A stretch of 64,000 nt of DNA from Bradyrhizobium macuxiense (GTDB lineage: Bacteria; Pseudomonadota; Alphaproteobacteria; Rhizobiales; Xanthobacteraceae): NCBI RefSeq assembly GCF_007993935.1, contig NZ_VITY01000001.1, positions 372,001 through 436,000 on the forward strand, given 5' to 3'. Numbering within the stretch: position 1 is the stretch's first letter; each line of letters opens with the position of its first letter. This document shows positions 47,115 through 57,783 of the stretch, piece after piece. The notes below the pieces were generated by a model. It was not told the origin of the DNA, ran no database searches, and worked only from the letters and a program-made list of their open reading frames with translations. The translations under genes were made by a program, and so were the position numbers.

Positions 47115-48617
47115 CTACTTCTTGGCTTCGTAATATTCGGAGACGAGCCGCTCGAGCAGCCGGACGCCGTAACCCGAACCCCAACTCTGGTTGATCTCGG
47201 TCTTCGGCGCGCCCATCGCGGTGCCGGCAATGTCGAGATGGGCCCAGGGCGTGCCGTCGACGAAGCGCTGCAGGAATTGCGCCGCCGTGATCGAACCGCC
47301 GTTGCGCCCGCCGGTGTTCTTCATGTCGGCGAATTGCGAATCGATCTGCTTGTCGTATTCGGGACCAAGCGGCATGCGCCACACCTTCTCCCCGGTCTCC
47401 AGGCCGACCTTCGCGAGGCGTTCGGCGAGCTCGTCATTGTTGGAGAACATGCCGGCGTGATCGGTGCCGAGCGCGACCATGATCGCGCCGGTCAGCGTTG
47501 CCAAATCGACCATGAACTTCGGCTTGCACTTCTTGGCGACGTACCAGAGCACGTCGGCGAGCACGAGGCGCCCTTCGGCGTCGGTGTTGATGATTTCGAT
47601 GGTCTGGCCGGACATCGAGGTGACGATGTCGCCCGGACGCTGTGCATTGCCGTCGGGCATGTTCTCGACGAGGCCGATGGCGCCGACGGCGTTGACCCGG
47701 GCCTTGCGCGCCGCGAGCGCGTGCATCAGCCCGACGACGCAGGCTGCGCCGCCCATGTCACCCTTCATATCCTCCATGCCGCCGGCCGACTTGATCGAGA
47801 TGCCGCCGGTGTCGAAACAGACGCCCTTGCCGACGAACGCGACCGGCGCCTCGCTCTTCTTGCCGCCGTTCCAGCGCATGATCACGGTGCGGCTCGGCCG
47901 CACCGAGCCCTGCCCGACGCCGAGCAGCGCACCCATGCCGAGCTTGGTCATCGCCTTGACGTCGAGGACCTCGACGGTGACGCCGAGCTTGCGGAGCTGG
48001 CTGGCGCGGCGCGCGAACTCCTCGGGGTACAGCACGTTCGGCGGCTCGTTGACGAGCTCACGCGCCAGATTCACGCCGTCGACGATCGACGATTCGGGTG
48101 CGAACGCCTTCTTCGCAGCAGCGACGTCGTCGACCGCGATCGAGACGTCGGCCCGCACGGCGCCGTCCTCGCCGTCCTTCTTCTTGGTCTTGTAGCGGTC
48201 GAACTTGTAGGCGCGCAGGCGGATGCCGGTGGCAATCGTGGCGGCCTGGGCAGCGGTCATTGCAGCATCGGGCAGTTCCGCGAGAACGGTCATCGCGGCG
48301 CTGCCGGCATTGAGCTTGCCGGCCACTACGCCGCCGAATTTGAGAAGATCCTTCTCCTTGAGGTCGGCCGCCTTGCCGGTGCCGATCACGATCAGCCGGT
48401 CGACCTTGATTCCCTCCGGCGCCAGGATGTCCAGGGCTGCCCCGCTCTTGCCCTTGAACTGGTTGGCGGCGGCAGCCCGCTTGACCGTGTCCGCGGCGGC
48501 TCCCAGCGCCTTCCTTGTGGCGGCTCCCAGCTTCAATTGCTCGTCGCAAAAGGCGACCAGGATGCCGCGAGCGGACGCGGAGAATGGGACAAAGCCGACC
48601 TTGACGGCGTCGGACAT
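47115..48617 (-). CDS. pepA: Leucyl aminopeptidase
   Basis: A 500-residue M17 metallo-aminopeptidase, cytosolic, active as a hexamer. Catalytic region: [20 protein letters not shown] (Lys and Asp), [20 protein letters not shown], and the signature [16 protein letters not shown] with metal-binding Asp and Glu. It removes N-terminal residues, mainly Leu. A 369-bp divergent region separates it from lptF. Confidence 0.97.
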   Translation of the reverse strand: MSDAVKVGFVPFSASARGILVAFCDEQLKLGAATRKALGAAADTVKRAAAANQFKGKSGAALDILAPEGIKVDRLIVIGTGKAADLKEKDLLKFGGVVAGKLNAGSAAMTVLAELPDAAMTAAQAATIATGIRLRAYKFDRYKTKKKDGEDGAVRADVSIAVDDVAAAKKAFAPESSIVDGVNLARELVNEPPNVLYPEEFARRASQLRKLGVTVEVLDVKAMTKLGMGALLGVGQGSVRPSRTVIMRWNGGKKSEAPVAFVGKGVCFDTGGISIKSAGGMEDMKGDMGGAACVVGLMHALAARKARVNAVGAIGLVENMPDGNAQRPGDIVTSMSGQTIEIINTDAEGRLVLADVLWYVAKKCKPKFMVDLATLTGAIMVALGTDHAGMFSNNDELAERLAKVGLETGEKVWRMPLGPEYDKQIDSQFADMKNTGGRNGGSITAAQFLQRFVDGTPWAHLDIAGTAMGAPKTEINQSWGSGYGVRLLERLVSEYYEAKK

Positions 48618-48986
48618 AGGAAAATCCTCCAGAACTCAGGGTGTTGCTCGGACCTGAGACGGTCCTTCCGGCACACGGGGCGAGCATTGCGATGGCGGTC
48701 CGGAACGCCCCGGACCGGGCTTGTGTCACACTATGACCCGCCGGTTGCGCCGCTGCCAAGCGCCGGAGTGGCCGGAAGGCCACAAAAGCGATTAATTAAC
48801 CATAAATTAAGCGTGCCTTGGCCCGGCCATTTTGTTGACGGATCAAAGGGATGGTAGTGAGAGTGTGAACAGAGAGTGAGCCGGACGGGTCCGCGGCTCG
48901 ACCATAGGGGAACCCGGGTTGACGGGATTGGTCGAAAGCCGTGCGTTTGGTTGCGCCATGGGGGACGTAGGGGTCGTGCGGTAGCG
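48618..48986. other. Divergent promoter region, pepA / lptF
   Basis: Some 370 bp without a gene. An AT-rich island (48791-48811, ATTAATTAAC then CATAAATTAA) lies in the middle, and TTGACG at 48834-48839 could be a -35 box for lptF. An open frame leads into lptF from 48876 but without a ribosome site. Confidence 0.5.
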
Positions 48987-50153
48987 ATGGGGTCGGTCGA
49001 CAAGTACATCTTCAAAACGACGCTGGCGTCGTTTGCGCTTGTCCTGGTCAGCCTCACCGGGGTGATCTGGATTACCCAGGCGTTGCGCGGCATCGACCTG
49101 ATGACCAGCCAGGGTCAGACCATCCTCACCTTCCTCGGCATCACCGGCCTCGTGATCCCTGCCCTCGTCCTGATCATCGCCCCGATCGCGCTGATGATCG
49201 CGATCTCGCACACGCTGAACAAGCTCGCGACCGATTCCGAGATCATCGTCATGAACGCGGCCGGCTTCTCGCCGTTTCGGCTGTTCTACCCATTCTTCTA
49301 TGCCACCTGCGTGGTGGCGGCACTGGTCGCCTTCATCGGCGCCTATCTCGCTCCCGACGGCATGCGCCGGATCAAGCAGTGGGATGCCGAGATCACCGCC
49401 GACGTCCTGACCAACATCCTGCAGCCGGGCCGCTTCGCCCAGCTCGACCAGAACCTGACGATTCGGATCCGCGAGCGCCTGCCCGGCGGCGTGCTCGGCG
49501 GCGTTTTCGTCGACGATCGCCGCGATCCGCAGCAGCGCGTCACCATCGTCGCCGATCACGGCACCGTGCTGAAGAACGAGAGCGGCTCGTATCTCGTGCT
49601 GGAGGACGGCAATCTCGAGCGATTCGAAGTCGGCAAGCGCGATCCGACGCTGGTGGTGTTTCAGCGCTACGCGTTCGACATGTCGAAATTCTCGCAAGGG
49701 CGCGACGTCACGCTCGGAATTCGCGAGCGCTACCTCTGGGAGCTGATGTGGCCGGACGAGAACGATCAGACCTATCAGCAGCTGTCGGGCCAGTTCTTCG
49801 CGGAGCTGCATGATCGCTTCATGGCACCGATCTATCCGTTCGCGTTCGCGGCCCTCACTTTTGCGTTTCTCGGCGCGCCGCGCACCACGCGCCAGAGCCG
49901 CAATTTCTCGATCGGCGGCTCGGTGTTTGCGGTGTTCGGCCTGCGCATGGTCGGATTCGCCTGCTCGGTGATGGCGGTGAAAACGCCGATCGCAGCGCTC
50001 GTGCAGTACCTGATGCTGTTTGGCGGCATCGGCGTCGGCCTCTGGATGATCGTCGGCGGCGTGGTCGTCGAGCCGCCGCCGCGGCTGATGGAAGCCATCA
50101 ACAGGAACAACGAGCGCATTGCGCGCCTCTTCCGGAGGCCGGCAACCGCATGA
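48987..50153 (+). CDS. lptF: LPS export ABC transporter permease LptF
   Basis: A 388-residue permease of the YjgP/YjgQ family with six helices and a large periplasmic beta-jellyroll in the middle (RERLPGGVLGGVFVDDRRDP to TLVVFQRYAFDM). With LptG and the LptB ATPase it lifts LPS from the inner membrane. The start VDKYIFKTTLASFALVL is typical, at ATG 48987. lptG overlaps by four bases. Confidence 0.95.
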   Translation: MGSVDKYIFKTTLASFALVLVSLTGVIWITQALRGIDLMTSQGQTILTFLGITGLVIPALVLIIAPIALMIAISHTLNKLATDSEIIVMNAAGFSPFRLFYPFFYATCVVAALVAFIGAYLAPDGMRRIKQWDAEITADVLTNILQPGRFAQLDQNLTIRIRERLPGGVLGGVFVDDRRDPQQRVTIVADHGTVLKNESGSYLVLEDGNLERFEVGKRDPTLVVFQRYAFDMSKFSQGRDVTLGIRERYLWELMWPDENDQTYQQLSGQFFAELHDRFMAPIYPFAFAALTFAFLGAPRTTRQSRNFSIGGSVFAVFGLRMVGFACSVMAVKTPIAALVQYLMLFGGIGVGLWMIVGGVVVEPPPRLMEAINRNNERIARLFRRPATA

Positions 50154-51247
50154 GCATGGTCACAAATACGCTCGGCCGCTATTTCGCCGGCCGATTCGTG
50201 ATCGCGGCGGTCGGCGTGTTCGCGGGCATCTTCGTGCTGCTCGTGCTGGTCGACTATATCGAGATGGTGCGCAAGACGTCCGGCCTGGTCGGAGCCTCCG
50301 CCATCACCGTCGCCGAGACCTCGCTGTTCCGCGTGCCGCAATTGCTCGAAAAGCTGATGCCGTTCTGCGTGCTGATCGGCGCGATGACCTGTTATCTCGC
50401 ATTGTCGCGACGGCTGGAGCTCGTCGTGGCGCGCGCCGCCGGCGTTTCGGCCTGGCAATTCATCTCGCCGGCGCTGGCCAGCGCGATCGTGCTCGGCATC
50501 TTTGCGACCACCGCCTACAATCCGGTGTCGGCCAATCTGCGCGAGCTCTCCAAGCGAATGGAGGCCGAACTGTTCGGCTCGGCGCCGGGCGGCGGCATTC
50601 AGGACGCATCGGGCTTCTGGCTCAACCAGATCAATGACGAGGGCCAGGCGATCATCAACGCGGCGCGCAGCGAACAGCAGGGCGTCCGGCTGACCGGCCT
50701 CACGGTGTTCCGATTCGATACGGCGTTGCAGTTCAAGGAACGAATCGAAGCCCGCGAAGCAACGCTCGAAGAGGGCCGCTGGGTGTTCACGGGAGTACGC
50801 CGATACACCCTCGACAAGGCTCCGGTGGACCAGGACACCTTCTATTTGACCACCACCCTCACCCCGGCACAGGTGCGCAACAGTTTCTCCACCCCCGAAA
50901 CTGTGTCCTTTTGGCAACTGCCGAACTACATCCGCTCATCGGAGAGCTCAGGGTTCGCGACGGCTGGCTATCGCTTGCAGTATCACAAGCTCATCGCACA
51001 GCCGTTTTTGCTGGCTGCGATGGTGATGTTGGCGGCTTCTGTGAGCCTCCGCTTCTTTCGGATGGGCGGCGTGCAGAAGATGGTTTTGAGTGGCGTGGGC
51101 GCAGGCTTTCTGCTCTACGTGCTTTCGAAAGTAACTGAAGATTTGAGCAAGGCTGAGTTGATGCATCCCATCGCTGCGGCGTGGTTGCCCGTCGTCGTGG
51201 GTAGCCTCACCGGTTTCTTAGCCTTGCTGTACCAGGAGGACGGGTAG
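50150..51247 (+). CDS. lptG: LPS export ABC transporter permease LptG
   Basis: A 365-residue partner of LptF. TLGRYFAGRFVIAAVGVFAG, VLLVDYIEMVRK-like first helix, LIGAMTCYLALSRRLELVVARAAG and the C-terminal MGGVQKMVLSGVGAGFLLYV are characteristic. The ATG at 50150 lies inside the lptF stop (ATGA), and the stop at 51245-51247 overlaps the lptD start, so lptF-lptG-lptD are tightly coupled. Confidence 0.96.
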   Translation: MSMVTNTLGRYFAGRFVIAAVGVFAGIFVLLVLVDYIEMVRKTSGLVGASAITVAETSLFRVPQLLEKLMPFCVLIGAMTCYLALSRRLELVVARAAGVSAWQFISPALASAIVLGIFATTAYNPVSANLRELSKRMEAELFGSAPGGGIQDASGFWLNQINDEGQAIINAARSEQQGVRLTGLTVFRFDTALQFKERIEAREATLEEGRWVFTGVRRYTLDKAPVDQDTFYLTTTLTPAQVRNSFSTPETVSFWQLPNYIRSSESSGFATAGYRLQYHKLIAQPFLLAAMVMLAASVSLRFFRMGGVQKMVLSGVGAGFLLYVLSKVTEDLSKAELMHPIAAAWLPVVVGSLTGFLALLYQEDG

Positions 51248-53748
51248 TGGCTGGTGTCGCCGCCCGCCAGTTGATGTCGCCTGCATTCGGGCGGCGCAGT
51301 GCCCTGCGCCGTCAACGGAGCCGCATGGCCGCGTTTGGCGTTTCGATTTCCGCTCTCTTCGCCGCGTTCGTCGTGGTCAGCGCGTTCGACGTCGTCACGT
51401 CGACGCCGGCTGCCGCGCAGGCGTTCACCTACAATCCGCGTCCGCCGAAGCCGGTCCGCCCGCCTGCCAAGAATGACGGGCAGATGCTCGTTCAGGCGAC
51501 CGAGGTCGATTACGACTACAACAACTCGCGCATCTCGGCGGTCGGCAACGTCCAGATGTTCTACAACGGCACCAGCGTCGAGGCCGACAGGGTCATCTAC
51601 GATCAGAAGACCAAGCGTCTTCATGCCGAAGGCAACATCCGCATGACCGATGCGGAAGGCAAGATCACCTACGCCAACATCTTGGATCTCAGCGACGACT
51701 ACCGCGACGGGTTCGTCGATTCGCTGCGCGTCGATACTGAAGACCAGACCCGCATGGCGGCGACTCGCGCCGATCGGTCCAGCGGCAATTACACGGTGTT
51801 CGACAACGGCGTTTATACCGCCTGCGCACCCTGTAAGGATGATCCGAAGAAGCCGCCGCTCTGGCAGGTCAAGGGAGCGCGCATCATCCATAACCAGACC
51901 GAGAAGATGCTCTATTTCGAGAACGCCCAGCTCGAGTTCTTCGGCGTTCCGATGGCCTATCTGCCCTACTTCTCGACGCCCGATCCGACCGTGAAGCGCA
52001 AGAGCGGCTTCCTGATGCCGGGCTTCACCAGCTACACGGCTTTCGGCTACGGCGTCGAAATCCCCTATTATTGGGCGATCGCGCCCGACATGGACGCGAC
52101 CTTCAGTCCGCGCATCACGTCCAAGCAGGGCGTGCTGATGCAGACCGAATTCCGCCAGCGCTTCGCTGACGGCTCCTATCAGATCCGGCTTTACGGCATC
52201 GACCAGCTCGACCAGAAACAGTTTACCGGCCAGCCGGGCGACCGCCAATTCCGCTGGGGCGTCGACACCAAGGGCCAGTTCGCGCTGAACGACAAATGGG
52301 TCTGGGGCTGGGACGGCGTCCTGCTGTCCGACTACTTCTTTATGTCCGACTACCGGCTCGCCCAGTACAAGGACCCGTTCGGATCGTTCCTGTCGCTGCC
52401 GACGGAAGCGATCTCGCAGCTCTATCTGACCGGGGTCGGCAACCGCAGCTTCTTCGATGCGCGCGCGATCTATTATCTCAGCTACTCGGGCAACCAGAAC
52501 CAGGTCCCGGTGGTCGCGCCGGTGATCGACTACAACAACGTGATCAACCAGAATATCCTGGGCGGCGAGTTCAGCTACAAGACGAACTTCGTCAACCTGA
52601 CCCGCGAAACCGCGGTGTTCGATCCGATCACGACGACGGCCAGCAACCCCCTTAACCCGTTGTGCACGACCACGTCGGCCGATCCGATGGCGCGAACGCC
52701 GTCGCAGTGCCTGCTGCGCGGCATGCCGGGCACCTACACCAGGCTGACGGCCGAGGCGCAGTGGCGTAAGTCGTACACCGATCCGTTCGGCCAGATCTGG
52801 ACGCCGTTCGCGAGCGTCCGCGCCGATGCGATCAACGCCGACGTCTCGAACCAGCCGGGCGTCTCCAACTACCTGCCGGTCGGCGACACCCAGACGGTCC
52901 GCCTGATGCCGACCGTCGGCTTCGAATACCGCTACCCGTTCATCAATGTGCAGCCGTGGGGCACGACCACCGTCGAGCCGATTGCGCAGGTCATCATCCG
53001 GCCCAACGAACCCAATGCCGGCAAGCTTCCGAACGAGGACGCGCAGAGCCTGGTGTTCGATACCAGCAATCTGTTCGCAGTCGACAAGTTCTCCGGCTAC
53101 GACCGCGTCGAGGGCGGCAGCCGCGCCAATGTCGGCGTGCAGGCCACCACGCAGTTCGACCACGGCGGCGCCATCAAGGGGATGTTCGGACAGTCCTACC
53201 AGATGTTCGGGCTGAACTCGTTCGCGGTCGCCGACGTCACCAACACCGGCATCGACTCCGGCCTGCAGAACCCGCGCTCGGACTACGTCGCAAGCCTCGC
53301 CTATTCGCCCAACCGCACCTACACCTTCAGCGTCCGCTCGCGGATGGATGAGGCGACCTGGAACATCAACCGGTTCGAGGCCACGGCGAGCGCGAATTTC
53401 GACCGCTGGTCGGTCGCCGTGACGTATGGCGATTACGCTGCGCAGCCGGAACTCGGCTATTTGACGCGCCGCGAGGGCATCCTCACCAGCGGTTCGATCA
53501 AGGTGGCGTCGAACTGGGTGGTTCAGGGTGCGGCGCGCTGGGATCTTGAAGCGAACAAGATCAACCAGTATGCCTTGGGCGCGGGCTATGTGGACGACTG
53601 CTTCGTGCTGGCTGCCAACTATGTCACGTCCTATACCTACCAGGCCGGTTCGCAGCCGCCCGTTCTCAGCCACGCGATCATGTTCCAGATCGGGCTGCGG
53701 ACGATCGCCCAGACCTCCACGACCAGCAGTTCGGCTGGCATGCAGTAG
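51247..53748 (+). CDS. lptD: LPS-assembly protein LptD
   Basis: An 833-residue outer membrane protein that inserts LPS into the outer leaflet together with LptE. Signal peptide to about residue 58 (TPAAAQAF). The OstA/LptA-like domain follows (MLVQATEVDYDYNNSRISAV, GNVQMFYNGTSVEADRVIYD), then the beta barrel (NRSFFDARAIYYLSYSG, RADAINADVSNQPGVSNYLP). GTG start at 51247 overlaps the lptG stop. The disulfide cysteines are few here (YTACAPCKDDP, LCTTTS), so disulfide maturation may differ from that in E. coli. Confidence 0.96.
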   Translation: MAGVAARQLMSPAFGRRSALRRQRSRMAAFGVSISALFAAFVVVSAFDVVTSTPAAAQAFTYNPRPPKPVRPPAKNDGQMLVQATEVDYDYNNSRISAVGNVQMFYNGTSVEADRVIYDQKTKRLHAEGNIRMTDAEGKITYANILDLSDDYRDGFVDSLRVDTEDQTRMAATRADRSSGNYTVFDNGVYTACAPCKDDPKKPPLWQVKGARIIHNQTEKMLYFENAQLEFFGVPMAYLPYFSTPDPTVKRKSGFLMPGFTSYTAFGYGVEIPYYWAIAPDMDATFSPRITSKQGVLMQTEFRQRFADGSYQIRLYGIDQLDQKQFTGQPGDRQFRWGVDTKGQFALNDKWVWGWDGVLLSDYFFMSDYRLAQYKDPFGSFLSLPTEAISQLYLTGVGNRSFFDARAIYYLSYSGNQNQVPVVAPVIDYNNVINQNILGGEFSYKTNFVNLTRETAVFDPITTTASNPLNPLCTTTSADPMARTPSQCLLRGMPGTYTRLTAEAQWRKSYTDPFGQIWTPFASVRADAINADVSNQPGVSNYLPVGDTQTVRLMPTVGFEYRYPFINVQPWGTTTVEPIAQVIIRPNEPNAGKLPNEDAQSLVFDTSNLFAVDKFSGYDRVEGGSRANVGVQATTQFDHGGAIKGMFGQSYQMFGLNSFAVADVTNTGIDSGLQNPRSDYVASLAYSPNRTYTFSVRSRMDEATWNINRFEATASANFDRWSVAVTYGDYAAQPELGYLTRREGILTSGSIKVASNWVVQGAARWDLEANKINQYALGAGYVDDCFVLAANYVTSYTYQAGSQPPVLSHAIMFQIGLRTIAQTSTTSSSAGMQ

Positions 53749-53826
53749 CGAGTGAGGGGCCTATCAGGGGGGCTTGTATTGCCCGCGGGCCTGTGGCCCC
53801 GGCTTGAATTGGTTTAAACGGCTGAC

Positions 53827-54783
53827 ATGACCATACCAACAACCGCTAGCCGGCCAACGCGCCGCCACTCGCTCGTGTTGAGCTCCTTGCTGGCTCTTTT
53901 CCTCCTGCTGGGGTGCGGTGCGCGCCTGCACGCCCAGACCATCGCCGTGATGGTCAATGGCGAACCGATCACCAATTTCGACATCGAGCAGCGCGCCAAG
54001 CTGAACGCCCTGACCGGCGGCAAAAATCCCGATCGAAAGGCCATCCTCGACGAGCTGATCGACGAGAAGCTGAAGATCAAGGAAGCTAAGAAGTTCGGCG
54101 TCGATCCCACCGCCAACGACATCGAACAGTCCTATGGCGGCATGGCGCAACGGATGCGGCTGAACAACGATCAGCTGACCAAGGTGCTCGAGAGCAAGGG
54201 CATCCGCCCCGACACGCTCAAGCAGCGCATCAGGGCCGACATGGTCTGGACCAGCCTGGTCCGCGGCCGGTTCAAGGAAAGCCTGCAGGTTGGCGAAAAG
54301 GACGTCGCCACCGCGGTCAAGGAGACCGGCGAGGCCGCCGACGCGGAAGCTTTCGAGTACAGGATGCAGCCGATCGTCCTGATCGTGCCCCGCGGCTCGC
54401 CGCAATCCGAGTTCGAGAGCCGCCGCAAGGAGGCCGACTCCCTGCGCGAGCGCGTGACCAGCTGCGAGGAAGCCAACACCTTCTTCAAGTCGATGCGCAA
54501 CGCCGCGATCCGCGAGATCGTCGTCAAGACGTCGGCGGACCTGCCGCAGTCGCTGCGCGACATCCTGGACAAGACCCCGGTCGGCCATCTCACCCCTCCC
54601 GAACTCACCAAGCAGGGCATCGAGATGGTCGCCCTCTGCGGCCGGAAGGCAACCACCGTGGACACGCCCAAGAAGCGTGAAATGCGGGACAAGATGTACG
54701 TGCAGAAGTACGAAGCGAAGTCGAAGGCCTACCTGCAGGAAGTCCGAAAAGCCGCGATGATCGAATATCCAGGCGGGCGGTGA
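53827..54783 (+). CDS. surA: SurA-like periplasmic chaperone, reduced parvulin domain
   Basis: A 318-residue exported protein. Signal peptide to about residue 37 (LHAQ). The SurA N-terminal domain is clear: IAVMVNGEPITNFDIEQRAK, DRKAILDELIDEKLKIKEAK, VDPTANDIEQSYGGMAQRMR. After about 175 a divergent parvulin-like part follows (YRMQPIVLIVPRGSPQSEFE, LPQSLRDILDKTPVGHLTPP), with little sign of an active isomerase. It should guide outer membrane proteins such as LptD. It lies in the lptD-surA-pdxA-rsmA order known from many proteobacteria. Confidence 0.9.
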   Translation: MTIPTTASRPTRRHSLVLSSLLALFLLLGCGARLHAQTIAVMVNGEPITNFDIEQRAKLNALTGGKNPDRKAILDELIDEKLKIKEAKKFGVDPTANDIEQSYGGMAQRMRLNNDQLTKVLESKGIRPDTLKQRIRADMVWTSLVRGRFKESLQVGEKDVATAVKETGEAADAEAFEYRMQPIVLIVPRGSPQSEFESRRKEADSLRERVTSCEEANTFFKSMRNAAIREIVVKTSADLPQSLRDILDKTPVGHLTPPELTKQGIEMVALCGRKATTVDTPKKREMRDKMYVQKYEAKSKAYLQEVRKAAMIEYPGGR

Positions 54784-54800
54784 TCGACTATCGTTGACGC

Positions 54801-55802
54801 ATGGCTCAACCTCTCGCACTGACATCCGGCGAGCCCGCAGGCATCGGCCCCGACATCACGCTCGCCGCATGGCTGCGCCGCCGCGAACTCGATCTGCCGC
54901 CGTTCTACCTGCTCGGCGACCCCGCGGCGCTGGCCGAGCGCGCCAAGACGCTCGGGCTTGCGGTGGAGCTTGCCGAGGTCAGCACTGAAGAGGCATCCGC
55001 GGCGTTCGAACGGGCCCTCCCCGTCGTTGCGACCGGCAAGGCGGCGACGGCGCAACCGGGCAAACCCGACGGGACGAGCGCGGACGCCGCGCTGGCGTCG
55101 ATCCGTCAGGCCGTCGCCGATGTCGCCGCCGGCAAGGCCAGCGCCGTCGTCACCAATCCGATCGCCAAGAACGTGCTGTACCGCGCCGGCTTCCGTCATC
55201 CCGGCCATACCGAATTCCTCGCCGAGCTCGCCGCGCGCGGCGGGGCCGCGCCGCAGCCGGTGATGATGCTGTGGTCGCCGGCGCTCGCCGTCGTCCCGGT
55301 GACCATCCATGTGTCGGTCCGCGAGGCGCTGGCGCAATTGTCGACCGATCTGATCGTGTCGACCGCGCGGATCGTGGTCGCCGACATGAAGGCGCGGTTC
55401 GGCCTCGCCTCGCCGCGGCTTGCCGTCGCCGGCCTCAACCCGCATGCCGGCGAAGACGGCACGCTCGGCATGGAAGATGTCGAGATCGTCGCACCCGCGG
55501 TCGATATCCTGCGCCGCGACGGCATCGCCGTCCGCGGCCCGCTGCCGTCCGACACCATGTTCCACGCGGCCGCACGCAAGACCTATGACTGCGCGATCTG
55601 CATGTATCACGACCAGGCGCTGATCCCGATCAAGACCGTCGCGTTCGAGGACGCCGTCAACGTCACGCTGGGACTGCCCTTCGTCCGCACGTCGCCCGAT
55701 CACGGCACTGCATTCGACATCGCCGGCACCGGCAAGGCCAACCCCTCGAGCCTGATCGCCGCGCTGCGGCTCGCCGCGCGGATGGCCGCGGCGTCAAGCT
55801 GA
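54801..55802 (+). CDS. pdxA: 4-hydroxythreonine-4-phosphate dehydrogenase
   Basis: A 333-residue enzyme of pyridoxal phosphate synthesis (DXP-dependent route). LALTSGEPAGIGPDITLAAW is the typical start; metal-binding His are in FRHPGHTEFLAEL, AGLNPHAGEDGTLG and YHDQALIPIKTV; VTLGLPFVRTSPDHGTAFD is the C-terminal signature. It lies 17 bp after surA and is followed at once by rsmA. Confidence 0.97.
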   Translation: MAQPLALTSGEPAGIGPDITLAAWLRRRELDLPPFYLLGDPAALAERAKTLGLAVELAEVSTEEASAAFERALPVVATGKAATAQPGKPDGTSADAALASIRQAVADVAAGKASAVVTNPIAKNVLYRAGFRHPGHTEFLAELAARGGAAPQPVMMLWSPALAVVPVTIHVSVREALAQLSTDLIVSTARIVVADMKARFGLASPRLAVAGLNPHAGEDGTLGMEDVEIVAPAVDILRRDGIAVRGPLPSDTMFHAAARKTYDCAICMYHDQALIPIKTVAFEDAVNVTLGLPFVRTSPDHGTAFDIAGTGKANPSSLIAALRLAARMAAASS

Positions 55803-56657
55803 GTGAGTACGATCGACGATCTGCCGCCGCTGCGCGACATCATTCGCGAGCATTCGTTGTCGGCGCGCAAATCGCTCGGTCAGAACTTCCTGCTCGATCT
55901 CAATCTCACCGCGCGCATCGCGCGCGCCGCGGGCCCGCTGGAAGACTGCACCGTGATCGAGGTCGGGCCCGGCCCCGGCGGGCTGACCCGCGCGCTGCTG
56001 GCGATGGGCGCGAGGCGCGTGATCGCCATCGAGCGCGACGAACGGGCGCTTGCCGCGCTCGACTACATCGTCAAGCGCTACCCCGGCCGCATCGAGATCG
56101 TGCATGGCGACGCGCAGCATTTCGATCCCCGTCCCTTGCTCCATGGCGGCAAGGCCAAGATCGTCGCCAACCTGCCCTACAACATCGCAACCCAGCTGTT
56201 GGTCGACTGGCTGTCGGTCGAGCCGTGGCCGCCCTGGTACGACACCATGGTGCTGATGTTTCAGCGCGAGGTCGCCGAACGCATCACAGCCCATGAGGAC
56301 GAGGAGGCCTATGGCCGGCTTGCGGTGCTCGCCAACTGGCGCGCCGAGACCAAGATCCTGTTCGACATTTCGCCCGCGGCCTTCGTGCCGCAACCGAAGG
56401 TCACGTCCTCGGTGGTCCGCCTGATTCCGCGCGCCGCGCCTGAGCCGTGCGACCGCCGCATGCTCGAGCAGGTCGCCGCAGCCGCGTTCGGCCAGCGCCG
56501 CAAGATGCTGCGTCAGAGCCTGAAATCGCTGTCGGTCGATCCGGCGCGGCTTGCGGCCGCAGCCGATATCGACGCGACACGCCGCGCCGAAACCATTCCG
56601 GTGGCGGGCTTTGTTGCCATGGCGCGCGAATTGGCCGATATACGGTCCACAAAATAG
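55803..56657 (+). CDS. rsmA: 16S rRNA (A1518/A1519) dimethyltransferase
   Basis: A 284-residue KsgA/RsmA methyltransferase that dimethylates two adenines in helix 45 of 16S r[23 protein letters not shown] and the SAM motif [14 protein letters not shown] are clear; the catalytic [15 protein letters not shown] motif follows. GTG start at 55803 directly abuts the pdxA stop. End of the lpt-surA-pdxA-rsmA block. Confidence 0.97.
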   Translation: MSTIDDLPPLRDIIREHSLSARKSLGQNFLLDLNLTARIARAAGPLEDCTVIEVGPGPGGLTRALLAMGARRVIAIERDERALAALDYIVKRYPGRIEIVHGDAQHFDPRPLLHGGKAKIVANLPYNIATQLLVDWLSVEPWPPWYDTMVLMFQREVAERITAHEDEEAYGRLAVLANWRAETKILFDISPAAFVPQPKVTSSVVRLIPRAAPEPCDRRMLEQVAAAAFGQRRKMLRQSLKSLSVDPARLAAAADIDATRRAETIPVAGFVAMARELADIRSTK

Positions 56658-56676
56658 AACAACAGGAGAAAACGTA

Positions 56677-57735
56677 ATGGCGCGCATGGTTCGCCAATCC
56701 CTCGTCAAATTCGATGCACCGCTGTGCGAAACCATCGTCGACACGCCGAAGCCCCAGGGACGCGAGGTGCTGGTGCGCATCGAGCGCTGCGGCCTGTGCC
56801 ATTCCGATCTCCACATTCAGGACGGCTACGCCGACCTTGGCGGCGGCAAGAAGCTCGACACCACCCGCGGCATGACCCTGCCCTTCACACTCGGCCATGA
56901 GATCGCAGGCGTGGTCGACGAGGTCGGTCCCGATGCGCCGAACGATCTGGTCGGAACGAAGAAGGCCGTCTTCCCCTGGATCGGCTGCGGCCAGTGCCGC
57001 GACTGTCTCGCCGGCGACGAGAACCTCTGCGTCAAGCAGCGCTTTCTCGGAGTCTCCATCGACGGCGGCTTCGCAACCCACGTGCTGGTGCCCGACGCAA
57101 AGTACCTGCTCGACTACGATCCGCTGCCGGTCAACCAGGCCGCTACGCTGATGTGCTCCGGCGTGACCGCCTATGGCGCGCTGAAGCGCCTGGTCGATCG
57201 TCCGCGCCAGCGCAATCTGCTGCTGATCGGCCTCGGCGGCGTCGGCATGATGGGCCTGTCGTTCGCGCAGGCGATGTTCAAGCAGCCGATCACGGTTGCC
57301 GATCTCAGCCCGGCGGCGCGCGAGACCGCGCTGAAGAACGGCGCCGCGGCCGCCTACGATCCGGCGGAGCCCGACGTCGTCAAGCGCATGCTGAAGGAGA
57401 GCGACGGCGGTTTCGACGGCGTCGTCGACTTTGCCGGCAACGAGAAGTCGATGGCGTTTGCGGTCTCGACGGTGGCACGCGGCGGCAAGATCGTGGTGTC
57501 CGGCCTGATGGGCGGCCAGTTCACGCTGCCGATGGTGCAGTGGGTGTACAAGCGCATGACCATCGAAGGCTTCATGGTCGGCACACTGGCCGAAGGCCAG
57601 GAACTGATGGCGCTCGCCCGCGCCGGCAAGATCAAGCCGACGCCGATGAAGGAAGAGCCGATGGCCGACGTCCAGAAATGGATCGATGAATTGCGGGCCG
57701 GAAAAGTCGTGGGACGCATCGTACTGAAGAACTAG
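56677..57735 (+). CDS. Zinc-dependent alcohol dehydrogenase family protein
   Basis: A 352-residue zinc MDR enzyme. Catalytic zinc: CGLCHSDLHIQDGY and the GHEIAGVV His; structural zinc: GCGQCRDCLAGDENLC with four cysteines. The Rossmann motif is LLIGLGGVGMMGLSFAQ. It oxidises an alcohol with NAD(P)+; the natural substrate is unknown. AGGAG precedes ATG 56677, 19 bp after rsmA. It may be read through from the upstream operon. Confidence 0.93.
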   Translation: MARMVRQSLVKFDAPLCETIVDTPKPQGREVLVRIERCGLCHSDLHIQDGYADLGGGKKLDTTRGMTLPFTLGHEIAGVVDEVGPDAPNDLVGTKKAVFPWIGCGQCRDCLAGDENLCVKQRFLGVSIDGGFATHVLVPDAKYLLDYDPLPVNQAATLMCSGVTAYGALKRLVDRPRQRNLLLIGLGGVGMMGLSFAQAMFKQPITVADLSPAARETALKNGAAAAYDPAEPDVVKRMLKESDGGFDGVVDFAGNEKSMAFAVSTVARGGKIVVSGLMGGQFTLPMVQWVYKRMTIEGFMVGTLAEGQELMALARAGKIKPTPMKEEPMADVQKWIDELRAGKVVGRIVLKN

Positions 57736-57783
57736 CAAGGACGTCCTGCCGGCCTCGCCCGACCAAAATGGGGGAGGACGCGA

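Noticed and set aside
51115..53673. 852-codon leftward open frame opposite lptD
   Set aside because: Composition is Arg/Asp/His/Ala-rich without any motif, the typical antisense shadow of a GC-rich gene; lptD is certain on the other strand.
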